The notes below the pieces were generated by a model. The model worked only from the letters and a program-made list of their open reading frames with translations, did not search any database and had not been told where the DNA came from. Below, piece by piece: positions 42,056-50,018 of a stretch of 50,018 nucleotides of DNA; within the stretch, counting starts at the first letter, position 1, and every line of letters begins with the position of its first letter. Origin of the DNA: an uncultured Oscillospiraceae bacterium (GTDB lineage Bacteria > Bacillota > Clostridia > Oscillospirales > Oscillospiraceae); the NCBI GenBank assembly GCA_944387055.1, contig CALXDL010000036.1, positions 1 through 50,018 on the forward strand, given 5' to 3'. The position numbers were made by a program, and so were the translations under genes.

Positions 42056-42077
42056 AGATCGAACACTCCTCTCTGAT

Positions 42078-42108
42078 GCGGCCTCCCGGGGATCTCCCGA
42101 GAGGCCGC
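42078..42108 (-). other. Hairpin between dctP and dctQ
   Basis: GCGGCCTC (42078-42085) pairs with GAGGCCGC (42101-42108) around a GC-rich loop. No T-run. Hairpins at this place commonly protect the binding-protein message so that it outnumbers the permease; that role is inferred. Confidence 0.6.
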
Positions 42109-42118
42109 GGCAGTGTAA

Positions 42119-43213
42119 TCAGCCCTTATCGGCGCCGGTGACCGCCTCCAGCTGTCCATTGGTGAATTTGTCGTTGCAGACCTGGATCTCCTCCAGATAG
42201 CGGTCCAGCTCAGGCTCCGTGCCCTGTGCCACGAACCAATCGTACACGCCTGCAGTGGCCTCCTGGAACGCCGCCCGCTCTTCGTCGGTGAGGTATGTGA
42301 TCTTCATGCCGCCCTCTTCCAACTCCTGGAAGGCAGCTTCTTCGCCGTCGGCGGAGAGCTGGAGCTGATAGGCGCAGGCCTCCTGGGCAGCCTGATCCAC
42401 AGCGGCGCGCAGGTCTTCCGGCAGGGACAGATAGAAATCATAGTTGATGGAGATCGCAGTCGCATCATAGACGGCGTTCACGTCACTGATGTATTCCTGC
42501 ACCTCGTCATAGTTTCCGGTGGAGGCCACCAGGGCAGGGTTCACCTGGCCATCGACGGTCTTTTGCTGCATGGCCGTAAACAGCTCTGAGAACGCCATCG
42601 GCATGGGGTTCGCGCCCATCTCCGTGTAGACCTCCAGCAGGATGTCGTTCTCCTGGGTGCGGATCTTCAGTCCGGATAGATCCGCCGGCGTCCGGACTTC
42701 CCGGACCGAGTTGCTGACCGCCTGCCATCCGTTTTCGAAGAACACCAGAGGATAGATGCCAGTCTCTTCCGCGATCTCCAGGGTCAGCGCCTTTCCGCTT
42801 TCGCTGTTCAAGAAATTCTGGACAGATTCCCGGCTGTTGAAGAGATACGGTAGCTGCATGAACTTGAATTTGTCAGTGAAGTTGGCCAGCACCACGGCAC
42901 CGCCCTCAGCCATCTGGATATTGCCCTGCTGGCACTGCTCGTAATATTCACGGTTCGAGCCCAGCTGACCGTTGGGATACACGTCCACTTGGATGCGGCC
43001 CCCAGAGGACTCCTCCAACAGTTCCTCGAACTTATACAGGCCGAGGGTGATCGGGTGATCCTCCGCCACGGAACCGGCGAGCTGGATATGATAGGTCTCC
43101 TCCGCATCATCGCCAGCAGGCGTATCCCCGGCCTCCTGGCTGCCGCAAGCTGACAAAAGGCCCAGGCTCAGGATCAATGCCAGGGCCGCCGCGATCGAAC
43201 GTCTTTTTTTCAT
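42119..43213 (-). CDS. dctP: TRAP transporter substrate-binding lipoprotein DctP
   Basis: A 364-residue extracytoplasmic receptor. The N-terminus MKKRRSIAAALALILSLGLL followed by SACGSQ is a lipoprotein signal with Cys as the lipid site, so it is membrane-anchored. 'LAGSVAEDHPITLGLYKFEELLEE' and 'GLKIRTQEN' (the Arg that binds the substrate carboxylate) are the family signatures. ATG 43213 follows GGAGGA at 43221-43226; a longer upstream in-frame start would put basic residues before the signal and is unlikely. It is first in the operon, 57 bases from the sigma-54 promoter. Confidence 0.93.
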   Translation of the reverse strand: MKKRRSIAAALALILSLGLLSACGSQEAGDTPAGDDAEETYHIQLAGSVAEDHPITLGLYKFEELLEESSGGRIQVDVYPNGQLGSNREYYEQCQQGNIQMAEGGAVVLANFTDKFKFMQLPYLFNSRESVQNFLNSESGKALTLEIAEETGIYPLVFFENGWQAVSNSVREVRTPADLSGLKIRTQENDILLEVYTEMGANPMPMAFSELFTAMQQKTVDGQVNPALVASTGNYDEVQEYISDVNAVYDATAISINYDFYLSLPEDLRAAVDQAAQEACAYQLQLSADGEEAAFQELEEGGMKITYLTDEERAAFQEATAGVYDWFVAQGTEPELDRYLEEIQVCNDKFTNGQLEAVTGADKG

Positions 43214-43269
43214 AATATCTTCCTCCATTCTAAATGATGGACGCACTGGCTGCGCTCGTCTATGGTATA

Positions 43270-43284
43270 GCAACCAGTGTGCCA
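43270..43284 (-). promoter_or_regulatory. Consensus sigma-54 (RpoN) promoter of the dctPQM-CoA operon
   Basis: On the minus strand TGGCACACTGGTTGC matches the -24/-12 consensus TGGCACnnnnnTTGC exactly. Transcription would start near 43258, about 45 bases before the dctP start codon. A dyad GACCC (43337-43341) / GGGTC (43351-43355) flanked by T6 and A7 lies about 90 bases upstream of the start, a usual place for the activator site. Confidence 0.9.
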
Positions 43285-43370
43285 ACTTTCTTCGTCGAAT
43301 CATGCAAAAAACGTCCTATTTTTCTGTCTCTTTTTTGACCCAACCGCGCAGGGTCGTCTAAAAAAATAGA

Positions 43371-43415
43371 AAGCCAGTCTACAGATTTAGAAATTCTAAA
43401 TCTGTAGACTGGCTT
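43371..43415 (-). terminator. Long perfect hairpin: terminator of the activator gene, possibly also enhancer
   Basis: Two perfect 22-base arms around a single A (AAGCCAGTCTACAGATTTAG... and its complement). Read on the minus strand it is followed by TTTCTATTTTTTTAG, fitting a terminator 12 bases after the activator stop. The unusual AT-rich, uninterrupted dyad lies about 135 bases upstream of the sigma-54 start, so a second function as activator site is possible. Confidence 0.75.
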
Positions 43416-43426
43416 GCGATACATCA

Positions 43427-44845
43427 TCAAGATGACCCGCGGGCTCGTTTCAATTTCTTATAAAGGCCGGACCGGCTCATCTGGAGACAGGCGGCCGTCT
43501 GCTCCACGTCTCCTCCGTTCTGTTCCAGGACCTGCTGGATATAGGCGTCCTCCAATTCCTCCATGACCGTCTTCAACGGTCGGATCTGGTCGGGCAGTTC
43601 CACCGCCCGGCCGCCGCTGCGCAGGCCGGGTGTGCTGGCCTCGGCCTCCCAGGATGGCAATTCGCCGATCAGCACGAAACGCTCGACCGCATTGCGCAGC
43701 TCCCGGATATTCCCAGGCCAGTGATAGCTACGCAGGTGCTCCATGTCTTGGGCCGAGAAGACCCGGGCCTTGCTGTGCTTGCGGTTGAACTGGGCCAGGA
43801 ACACGTTGGCCAGGCCATAGAGGTCCTGAGGCCGCTGCCGCAAAGGCGGGATCGTCACAGGCACGACGTTCAGGCGGTAATAAAGATCGTTGCGGAACAG
43901 CTTCTCCTCCACCATCTTCCGCAGGTCCCGGTTGGTAGCGGCGATGATCCGTACGTTGGTCTTTTGGGTCTTGTTCCCGCCCACCCGGCGGAATTCGCCG
44001 TTCTCCAGCACCCGCAGGAGCTTTGCCTGGGCTGGGAGCGGCAGCTCGCCCACTTCGTCCATGAAGATGGTCCCGCCGTTGGCCACCTCGAAAAGACCCG
44101 CGCGCCCCTCTTTCAGGGCCCCGGTAAAGGCCCCTTTCTCATAGCCGAAGAGTTCAGCCTCGATGAGCTCCTCCGGGATGGCGGCACAGTTCACCGGCAT
44201 GAAGATGGCATCCTTGCGCGCGCTGTGCCGCCGGATGAAATTGGCGGCCACTTCTTTTCCAACGCCGGACTCTCCGTAGAGCATGATGGTGCTGTCCATA
44301 TGAGCCAGGCTCTCCAGCGTGGAAAACACCTTGCGCGTCACAGGATCGTTGGCCACCACCTGATTCTCGGTATAGGGGTAGTCGCGCATCTCCATCGCCG
44401 CCCGATACCCCTTGAGCTTCTCCTTTTCCTGCTGCAGCTCTCTTTGGAACGTCTCCAAGATATCTAAACGGCGGCTGTAAGTGACCACCATGCACAGGTC
44501 CCCGTTCTCATCGAAGATCGGCGTACTGACACAAGCCACTTCCTGCCCGGCGATATTGAAATACGTCCCCATCGCTTGTTTTCGGGTCCGCAGGACCTCA
44601 TCCGTCATGGAATAGCTGACATACCCCTGCTCACGAAGCTGATAGATGTCCATGTCCAGCAGCTTTTCCAGCGGACAGCGTAGGACTTTCACAGAGTCGT
44701 CGTTGGCATAGATGATCTTTCCGCGGCCATCTGTGGCGAATAGATCTGCGCAGCTGTTCTCTAAGATCAGGTTGTATTCCTTCTCCGTCAGACAAGGCCG
44801 ACCGTCTCTCTTGCGCGTCGCCTTCCTCCCCCTTCCTTTCCTCAT
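43427..44845 (-). CDS. Sigma-54-dependent transcriptional activator (PAS-AAA+-Fis HTH)
   Basis: A 472-residue enhancer-binding protein. A basic start precedes a PAS domain (about 20-135: 'NLILENSCADLFATDGRGKIIYANDDSVKVL'); the AAA+ core (about 165-395) has Walker A 'GESGVGKE', the sigma-54 contact 'GYEKGAFTGALKEG' and Walker B 'GGTIFMDEVGELP'; a Fis-type HTH ends it ('GGDVEQTAACLQMSRSGLYKKLKRA'). The PAS domain would sense a ligand or redox signal. It sits directly upstream of the exact sigma-54 promoter that drives the dctPQM-CoA operon and almost certainly controls it. Promoter TTGACT-N17-TAAAAT lies at 44944-44972. Confidence 0.95.
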   Translation of the reverse strand: MRKGRGRKATRKRDGRPCLTEKEYNLILENSCADLFATDGRGKIIYANDDSVKVLRCPLEKLLDMDIYQLREQGYVSYSMTDEVLRTRKQAMGTYFNIAGQEVACVSTPIFDENGDLCMVVTYSRRLDILETFQRELQQEKEKLKGYRAAMEMRDYPYTENQVVANDPVTRKVFSTLESLAHMDSTIMLYGESGVGKEVAANFIRRHSARKDAIFMPVNCAAIPEELIEAELFGYEKGAFTGALKEGRAGLFEVANGGTIFMDEVGELPLPAQAKLLRVLENGEFRRVGGNKTQKTNVRIIAATNRDLRKMVEEKLFRNDLYYRLNVVPVTIPPLRQRPQDLYGLANVFLAQFNRKHSKARVFSAQDMEHLRSYHWPGNIRELRNAVERFVLIGELPSWEAEASTPGLRSGGRAVELPDQIRPLKTVMEELEDAYIQQVLEQNGGDVEQTAACLQMSRSGLYKKLKRARGSS

Positions 44846-44943
44846 CGTCCCGTTTCCGCTCTCTCGTCACAGATGCAGTATACCGCATCCCAGCAGCGAT
44901 CTCAAGCATTCTTCTTGCGGATAAATATCGATTTTAAATTTTT

Positions 44944-44972
44944 ATTTTATCATTTTTGTGTCATATAGTCAA
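44944..44972 (-). promoter_or_regulatory. Sigma-70-type promoter of the activator gene
   Basis: On the minus strand TTGACT, 17-nt spacer, TAAAAT; the leader is about 95 bases. Confidence 0.6.
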
Positions 44973-45077
44973 ATTCTCTTGGCTCCCGCTCTGCCAGGAT
45001 ATCTGCACAAGATCCGCTCGATCATGCAGGAAATCAGAGTTCATCTATGATCCATTGCCGTTTTTTTGATGTTTTCC

Positions 45078-45106
45078 TTACATATTTTCAAAAAATGTGG
45101 TATACT
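45078..45106 (+). promoter_or_regulatory. Promoter of the CarD-domain gene
   Basis: TTACAT (45078-45083), 17-nt spacer, TATACT (45101-45106) with TGTGG just before the -10. It lies 31 bases before the start codon. Confidence 0.55.
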
Positions 45107-45136
45107 AATTTTATCCAAGGCCAGGGAGGGACACAC

Positions 45137-45658
45137 ATGTTTCAGCCAGGAGAACTGATCGTATATGGCAATACCGGCGTGTGCCGGGTGGAGGAGATCA
45201 CCCAGCCCGTGCGGACAGGTCCGGATTGCGGCCGGCAGTATTATCTGCTCAAGCCGCTCTATCAGGACGGCATCATCTATACGCCTGTAGACAATGATAA
45301 GGTGCCCATGCGGCCCATCCTCTCCCATGAGGAAGCGGAAGCGCTCATCGACCTGATCCCCAGCCTCCAAACAGAGAACTTCTGCGATGCTACGCTCCAG
45401 GCGCTGTCCCAGCACTACCAATCTGTGATGCGCTCGTATGATCGTCGGGCCCTCCTGGTGCTGATCATGTCCATCTACGCCAAACGGCAACAGGCACAGG
45501 CACACAAACGCCGCCTGGGCGCGGTGGATGAACGGTTCATGAAGCAGGCCGAGCGCTTGCTATACAGCGAGCTCTCCATCGCGCTGGGCATCCCCTTCGA
45601 GGAAGTCCAGCCCTATATCGCTCAGCGGGTGACAGGTGGCGAGAAAGCCGGCGCTTGA
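45137..45658 (+). CDS. CarD-like/TRCF-domain transcriptional regulator
   Basis: A 173-residue protein whose first 60 residues 'MFQPGELIVYGNTGVCRVEEI...QYYLLKPLYQDGIIYTPVDN' form the CarD/CdnL RNA-polymerase-interacting domain (the RID, found also in Mfd). The rest is helical, as in CarD family members that stabilise open promoter complexes. AGGGAGGG precedes ATG 45137. It stands alone with its own promoter and a strong terminator; CarD proteins usually regulate ribosomal and growth-related promoters. Confidence 0.9.
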   Translation: MFQPGELIVYGNTGVCRVEEITQPVRTGPDCGRQYYLLKPLYQDGIIYTPVDNDKVPMRPILSHEEAEALIDLIPSLQTENFCDATLQALSQHYQSVMRSYDRRALLVLIMSIYAKRQQAQAHKRRLGAVDERFMKQAERLLYSELSIALGIPFEEVQPYIAQRVTGGEKAGA

Positions 45659-45670
45659 TGCCTGTCGGCC

Positions 45671-45720
45671 AAAGAAGAGAAGACCGTCCCGGGATTTTCC
45701 GGGACGGTCTTCTCTTCTTT
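45671..45720. terminator. Bidirectional terminator between the CarD and M23 peptidase genes
   Basis: Perfect 22-bp inverted repeat (left arm 45671-45692 beginning AAAGAAGAGAAGACC, right arm 45699-45720) with loop GATTTT. Both ends give a T-rich run on the respective strand. Confidence 0.9.
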
Positions 45721-45722
45721 TC

Positions 45723-47699
45723 TCATGGCAGATAATTGAGCGGGTTCCTGGCTACACCGTTGTAGCGGACCTCGAAGTGGCAGTGGTTGCCCGTGGAGTT
45801 TCCAGTGGAACCCACCCGGGCGATCTGCTGGCCCTTGTACACATGTTCGCCCACAGAGACCGTCAGGCTGCTGTTATGGCCATAGTAGGTCTCATAGCCG
45901 TTCCCGTGGTCGATGCGGACCAGATATCCATAACCGCCCATCCAGCCGGCGTAAGTCACCGTGCCGCCATCAGCCGCATACACCGGCGTGCCGTAACGCC
46001 CGGCGATATCGATGCCCTTGTGGTTGGTAGAGCCGATGCCTCCCGGCGAAGAACGTCCGCCGAACCGGGACGTGATCCGGCCCGTGATGGGCCAGCGGAA
46101 CGTACCGGTAGGCAGCCAGGTGGGACGCTCCTTGGTGCCCTGGAGCCGCTGCTCCGTCACCGGCTCTTTGAGCGTCACAGACGAGAGGATCGTCCGCTCC
46201 GTCTCCGTCCCATTCACATATGTGACGTTGGCCACAACATCCGCCGCGCCATACTCGCCCGCGGAGATCACCTTGTAATCGCCCTTATAGAGGTCGGCCG
46301 AGTCGGTATATTCGATCTCGAAGGGCACATCATCGATATACCGCTCCCGCTGGACCACCGTCATGGTCAGATACGGTACCGCTTCCGACAGGGTCAGCAC
46401 TTCACCGATCTGCAGCTTGTCGATGTCATAGCCCGGGTTCAGGGCCAGCATCTCCTTGGAAGTCAGGCCGTGGTCCTCTGCGATCTCAGACCAGGTGTCT
46501 CCCTGCTTCACCTCGTAAGTGACTTCGGCGGTCTTGGTGCTGTAGAGCGTCTCCGCCAAGTAACCGAGGTTCATGATCTTCTCTGTGGGGACATAGCCAT
46601 ATTCGATCTCCACATCCTCTGCGAAGGAGATCGAGATGGTGTCCGCATTGGTGGCGGAGGCCTTCATCTGCTCCAACAATTCGTCCAGGGCACCTTCATA
46701 AGGCGTCGCACCGATGAGCTCGCCGTCCACGTACAGGCAATACGCTGCAGTCACCAAGCCGATCTCTTCGGAGAGCTGCTCCTCGAACGTCTCACCATCC
46801 ACCACGTCTTGCCGCAGCAGCAGGCCGGAATCATATTGGATCTGAGTGTCATCGATGGTATAGCTCTCTCCCAGCGTCCGGGCAGTGACCTCCTCCAGAT
46901 CGGTCCTGGCCTGCTCCGCAGCGCTCCGTGAGGAGACCGTGGCTACCACTTCTCCGTCATATAGGACCGTGGTCCCGAACGTGTATGTGGAACACAGCAG
47001 CACCACAGCTGCAAGTCCGCAGGCGGTGGCCAAGAACGCCACCGGATGCAGTCTCCACCGGTCGATCCAGCTCCGCAGTCGGGCAGACCGCTGATCCGAA
47101 CGTTTCCGGCTGCCCTGGAGGATCTCCCGCAGGTGGCTGTTCAGCGCCGGCAGCATACTCCAGCCAAACAGCAGCAGCTGGATGAGGCGTCGTTCCGACT
47201 CCGGGAAGCGCTTGGCGCGTTTCTCCCGGGCGATGTGCCGCCACCGGCGGCGGGCACGCTTCGTCTCCGACTGCGCCCGACGGTACAAACGCAGGAACGG
47301 GCTATCCGTCCCCTCGGTCTCCTGCCAGTGCTGTGCGCTCCGCTTCAGCCGTTCTATCAGGTCCACCGCCGGTGTCTCCGCAGGGTCGGCAGATCGCTCA
47401 CGGTCCCAGGCCGGGATGGCCGCGCGGGCGCCATGGTGACCGGAGGCCGGCCGCTCCTGTGTGGAGACGGCGCTCGCCGCCTTTTGAGACAGCTCCACAG
47501 CGTGGGAGGTGGCAGCGAGCGGAGACCGCTCCTCCCTCCGGGAAGTACGGCCGCGGGGCATAGTCTGAGCCGCCTCCGCCGTCTGCTCAGCGCTCCTGCG
47601 GCGCTGTGCCTCCGGCTCCCGCGGTCCCTTCGCCAGCCGTTTGCCGCCGCGTGTGCCCTTCCCGCTGGTCCGTTCTACTTTTTTCGATCCATCGTTCAT
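45723..47699 (-). CDS. Membrane-anchored LysM-G5-M23 peptidoglycan endopeptidase
   Basis: A 658-residue protein. The first 235 residues are basic and Arg-rich and cytosolic, followed by one membrane helix (about 240-262). Outside: an alpha/beta region, a LysM domain ('VKQGDTWSEIAEDHGLTSKEMLALNP', about 410-450), a G5-like domain ('RERYIDDVPFEIEYTDSADLYKGD'), then an M23 peptidase with 'HKGIDIAGRYGTPVYA', 'HGNGYETYYGH' and 'HCHFEVRYNG' giving the zinc ligands and catalytic His. It would cleave peptide cross-links in the wall. The long cytosolic basic tail is unusual for the family and may bind DNA, nucleoid or a partner. ATG 47699 follows GAGGAG. Confidence 0.9.
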   Translation of the reverse strand: MNDGSKKVERTSGKGTRGGKRLAKGPREPEAQRRRSAEQTAEAAQTMPRGRTSRREERSPLAATSHAVELSQKAASAVSTQERPASGHHGARAAIPAWDRERSADPAETPAVDLIERLKRSAQHWQETEGTDSPFLRLYRRAQSETKRARRRWRHIAREKRAKRFPESERRLIQLLLFGWSMLPALNSHLREILQGSRKRSDQRSARLRSWIDRWRLHPVAFLATACGLAAVVLLCSTYTFGTTVLYDGEVVATVSSRSAAEQARTDLEEVTARTLGESYTIDDTQIQYDSGLLLRQDVVDGETFEEQLSEEIGLVTAAYCLYVDGELIGATPYEGALDELLEQMKASATNADTISISFAEDVEIEYGYVPTEKIMNLGYLAETLYSTKTAEVTYEVKQGDTWSEIAEDHGLTSKEMLALNPGYDIDKLQIGEVLTLSEAVPYLTMTVVQRERYIDDVPFEIEYTDSADLYKGDYKVISAGEYGAADVVANVTYVNGTETERTILSSVTLKEPVTEQRLQGTKERPTWLPTGTFRWPITGRITSRFGGRSSPGGIGSTNHKGIDIAGRYGTPVYAADGGTVTYAGWMGGYGYLVRIDHGNGYETYYGHNSSLTVSVGEHVYKGQQIARVGSTGNSTGNHCHFEVRYNGVARNPLNYLP

Positions 47700-47939
47700 A
47701 TGTGCTCCTCGATATCGACCGAAGTCCATCAGCAGAAAAGTTACATTTTGTTACCGTTTCACATCATACCCTTTTTCCCGGGCCGCGTCAAGCCCATTTT
47801 GCCAGAAAAGTGCCCGTTCCTCGACTTTTTGCCTGATTTCCCATAAGATGACCGGACCGGTCTCCGGTCCCTTTTGCACATTTGCTACATGTGACGGAAA
47901 AAATACGTAAATTTTTGTTGCCCAGTTTTTATTTTATAA

Positions 47940-47967
47940 TTGACCCCATCCTCCAGTCGTGTATAAT
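47940..47967 (+). promoter_or_regulatory. Strong promoter of the phosphate acetyltransferase gene
   Basis: TTGACC (47940-47945), 16-nt spacer, TATAAT (47962-47967), with an AT-rich upstream tract (47900-47940). The leader to ATG 48016 is about 40 bases. Confidence 0.75.
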
Positions 47968-48015
47968 GAAGACGGTAAAACCTTTCATCCTATTATCAAT
48001 TGGAGGAAATCGTGC

Positions 48016-48996
48016 ATGTTTGAGTTTTTGATCAACAAGCTGAAGGCGCATCCTCGCAAGATCGTCTTTACCGAGGGGACGGATCCCCGTATCCTGGAAG
48101 CGTCTGCCCGCCTCCTTTCCGGTACGTTCCTGACTCCCGTCCTGGTGGGCAAGGTCAGTGAGGTCCAGGCCGCCGCTGAGGAGATCGGCTTCAATATCCG
48201 CGGTGCGGAGATCATCGATCCCGAGACGTTCGAAGATATGGACAAGATGGTCGCCACCATGGTGGAGCTGCGCAAGGGCAAGATGACCGAAGAGCAGTGC
48301 CGCGAGATGCTCAAGCAGGCCAACTACTTCGGGACCATGCTGGTGAAGATGGGCTATGCCGATGCTCTGCTGGGCGGTGCCACCTATTCCACTGCCGACA
48401 CGGTCCGTCCGGCGCTGCAGCTCATCAAGACCAAGCCCGGCAGCAAAATCGTCTCTTCCTGCTTCATCCTGGTCCGGCCCTCCGCTACAGGCGACCGTGA
48501 GGTCCTGGCCATGGGCGACTGCGCCATCAACATCAAGCCCACGGAGGACGAGCTGGTGGAGATCGCTCTGGAGACCGCCGATACCGCCAAGGTCTTCGGC
48601 ATCGATCCCAAGGTCGCGTTCCTGAGCTATTCTACTCTGGGCTCCGGCAAGGGCGAAGACGTGGATAAGATGCGCAACGCCTGTGCCAAGGCCAAGGCCC
48701 TGCGCCCCGATCTGGAGATGGACGGCGAACTGCAGTTCGACGCCGCTGTTTCTCCCCGCGTGGCCCATACCAAGTGCCCCGGCTCTTCTGTTGCTGGTCA
48801 CGCCAACACGTTTATCTTCCCTGACATCAATGCCGGCAACATCGGCTATAAGATCTGCCAGCGCATGGGTTCCTTCGACGCGTATGGCCCCATCCTGCAG
48901 GGCCTGAATGCTCCCATCAACGACCTCTCCCGCGGCTGCAACGCCCAGGAAGTCTACTCCATGGCCATCATCACCGCCGGTCTCTGCGCGGACTGA
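48016..48996 (+). CDS. pta: Phosphate acetyltransferase
   Basis: A 326-residue enzyme converting acetyl-CoA and phosphate to acetyl phosphate, the step before ATP formation by acetate kinase. 'IVFTEGTDPRILEASARLL', 'ADALLGGATYSTADTVRPALQLIK', 'FLSYSTLGSGKG' and 'VAGHANTFIFPDINAGNIGYK' are characteristic of the short clostridial-type Pta. GGAGGA precedes ATG 48016. No ackA is in the window. It would drain the acetyl-CoA made by the thiolase route and supply energy in fermentation. A terminator follows at once. Confidence 0.95.
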   Translation: MFEFLINKLKAHPRKIVFTEGTDPRILEASARLLSGTFLTPVLVGKVSEVQAAAEEIGFNIRGAEIIDPETFEDMDKMVATMVELRKGKMTEEQCREMLKQANYFGTMLVKMGYADALLGGATYSTADTVRPALQLIKTKPGSKIVSSCFILVRPSATGDREVLAMGDCAINIKPTEDELVEIALETADTAKVFGIDPKVAFLSYSTLGSGKGEDVDKMRNACAKAKALRPDLEMDGELQFDAAVSPRVAHTKCPGSSVAGHANTFIFPDINAGNIGYKICQRMGSFDAYGPILQGLNAPINDLSRGCNAQEVYSMAIITAGLCAD

Positions 48997-49012
48997 CTTC
49001 GCTCTCCATATA

Positions 49013-49045
49013 AAAAAAGAGGACGCCTATGGCGTCCTCTTTTTT
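49013..49045 (+). terminator. Terminator of pta
   Basis: Stem AAAAAAGAGGACGCC / GGCGTCCTCTTTTTT with loop TAT, 16 bases after the stop. Confidence 0.9.
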
Positions 49046-49145
49046 GCATGTCTCCGTCATCCTATCCATTTTGTATCTTTCTTTGTTTTTATACTTTTAG
49101 TATTCACATCCTCTATCTAAAGGCGCACTTGTGGCTCCTCTCCTG

Positions 49146-49188
49146 TTTTTGCCGCAGAGCTGGCCGATAGGCAGCTCTGCGGCAAAAA
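49146..49188. repeat. Long inverted repeat between pta and eno
   Basis: TTTTTGCCGCAGAGCTG (49146-49162) and its exact complement (49172-49188), extended with interruptions by GGCTCC / GGAGCC on the outside. It is far from either gene end and has no gene role that I can see; the stretch 49046-49400 holds no supportable gene. Confidence 0.7.
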
Positions 49189-49404
49189 CCTGGAGCCCCA
49201 CTTCGGGTCGAAGGGCACTTGCCTTGCCGCCGCAAAGTCCATTCCATCCCAAGCACCTTCACAGGCGTCCCTCGCTTCCCTTTCTCGCTCTTTTTTCCCT
49301 CATCAGGTCCGCTGGCGCTTGGCTTCGGTCTGGGTCCCGCCTGCGGGCAGCAGCAAGAGGGTCTTTTTCCTACTGCGATGGGCCCCGAGGAACTGGGCGA
49401 CGGG

Positions 49405-49434
49405 AAAAAAGCAAAGCCGCCCGATCGGGCGGCT
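49405..49434 (-). terminator. Terminator of eno
   Basis: On the minus strand stem AGCCGCCC-GATC-... (49415-49434, self-complementary AGCCGCCCGATCGGGCGGCT) followed by TTGCTTTTTT. Confidence 0.85.
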
Positions 49435-49454
49435 CTGCTGCAAGATTAGGAAAC

Positions 49455-50018
<564 letters not shown>

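Noticed and set aside
45636-46931. A 431-codon plus-strand frame opposite the M23 peptidase gene
   Set aside because: Antisense shadow of a clearly identified gene; it also crosses the bidirectional terminator.

Overview
The window looks like chromosome of a gut-type anaerobic Firmicute (class Clostridia, probably an Oscillospiraceae relative of Flavonifractor or Intestinimonas). This placement is inferred from GC-rich codon use, SLH-type surface protein, CarD-like regulator, phosphotransacetylase and enolase of clostridial type, TRAP transport and a glycyl radical enzyme. No rRNA or tRNA gene was seen to confirm it.

Region 1 (about 1-13,300) is accessory DNA. It opens with the tail of a truncated gene and a DUF6061-like small gene typical of conjugative elements. 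Next comes an AT-rich restriction-modification island: an XRE regulator with its own promoter, followed by a single-chain Type IIG-like nuclease-methyltransferase. From 4,675 to 8,700 four degenerate copies of one repeat module separate single small enzyme genes (a VOC pair, a second peptide deformylase, a flavin reductase-like protein, a decayed DUF3795 gene and a GNAT). Then follow a TRAP permease remnant, an isochorismatase-like/HGE-type deaminase fusion, an XRE/DUF2178-like membrane pair with three operator-like repeats, and a divergent flavodoxin/HxlR pair.

Region 2 (13,486-21,475) is a cell-envelope block: XRE gene, O-antigen-ligase-like polymerase and a 1,275-residue SLH protein on the minus strand, and divergently a Hanks-type kinase without a normal start codon plus a zinc-ribbon/membrane/beta-helix protein.

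Region 3 (21,690-24,319) is a second restriction-modification island: Vsr-like nuclease and a probable BglII/BstYI-like endonuclease on minus, C5-cytosine methyltransferase on plus.

Region 4 (24,531-44,845) is a metabolic island and the most interesting part. An XRE-cupin regulator diverges from an M20 amidohydrolase. A glycyl radical enzyme follows, with its dedicated but auxiliary-cluster-free activase; its thiyl loop reads GCVVPH, lacking the glutamate used by the eliminase-type members. A novel-looking regulator, two tandem DUF5058-like membrane proteins, a third membrane protein and a second M20 peptidase come next. Converging on them is an operon dctP-dctQ-dctM, CoA-transferase, thiolase, 3-hydroxyacyl-CoA dehydrogenase and GldA-like dehydrogenase. 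It starts at a consensus sigma-54 promoter (43,270-43,284), and its likely activator lies immediately upstream. The enzyme set fits uptake, CoA activation, oxidation and thiolysis of a 3-hydroxy acid.

Region 5 (45,137-50,018) is core-like: CarD-domain regulator, LysM/G5/M23 peptidoglycan hydrolase, phosphate acetyltransferase with a strong promoter, and the 3' part of enolase.
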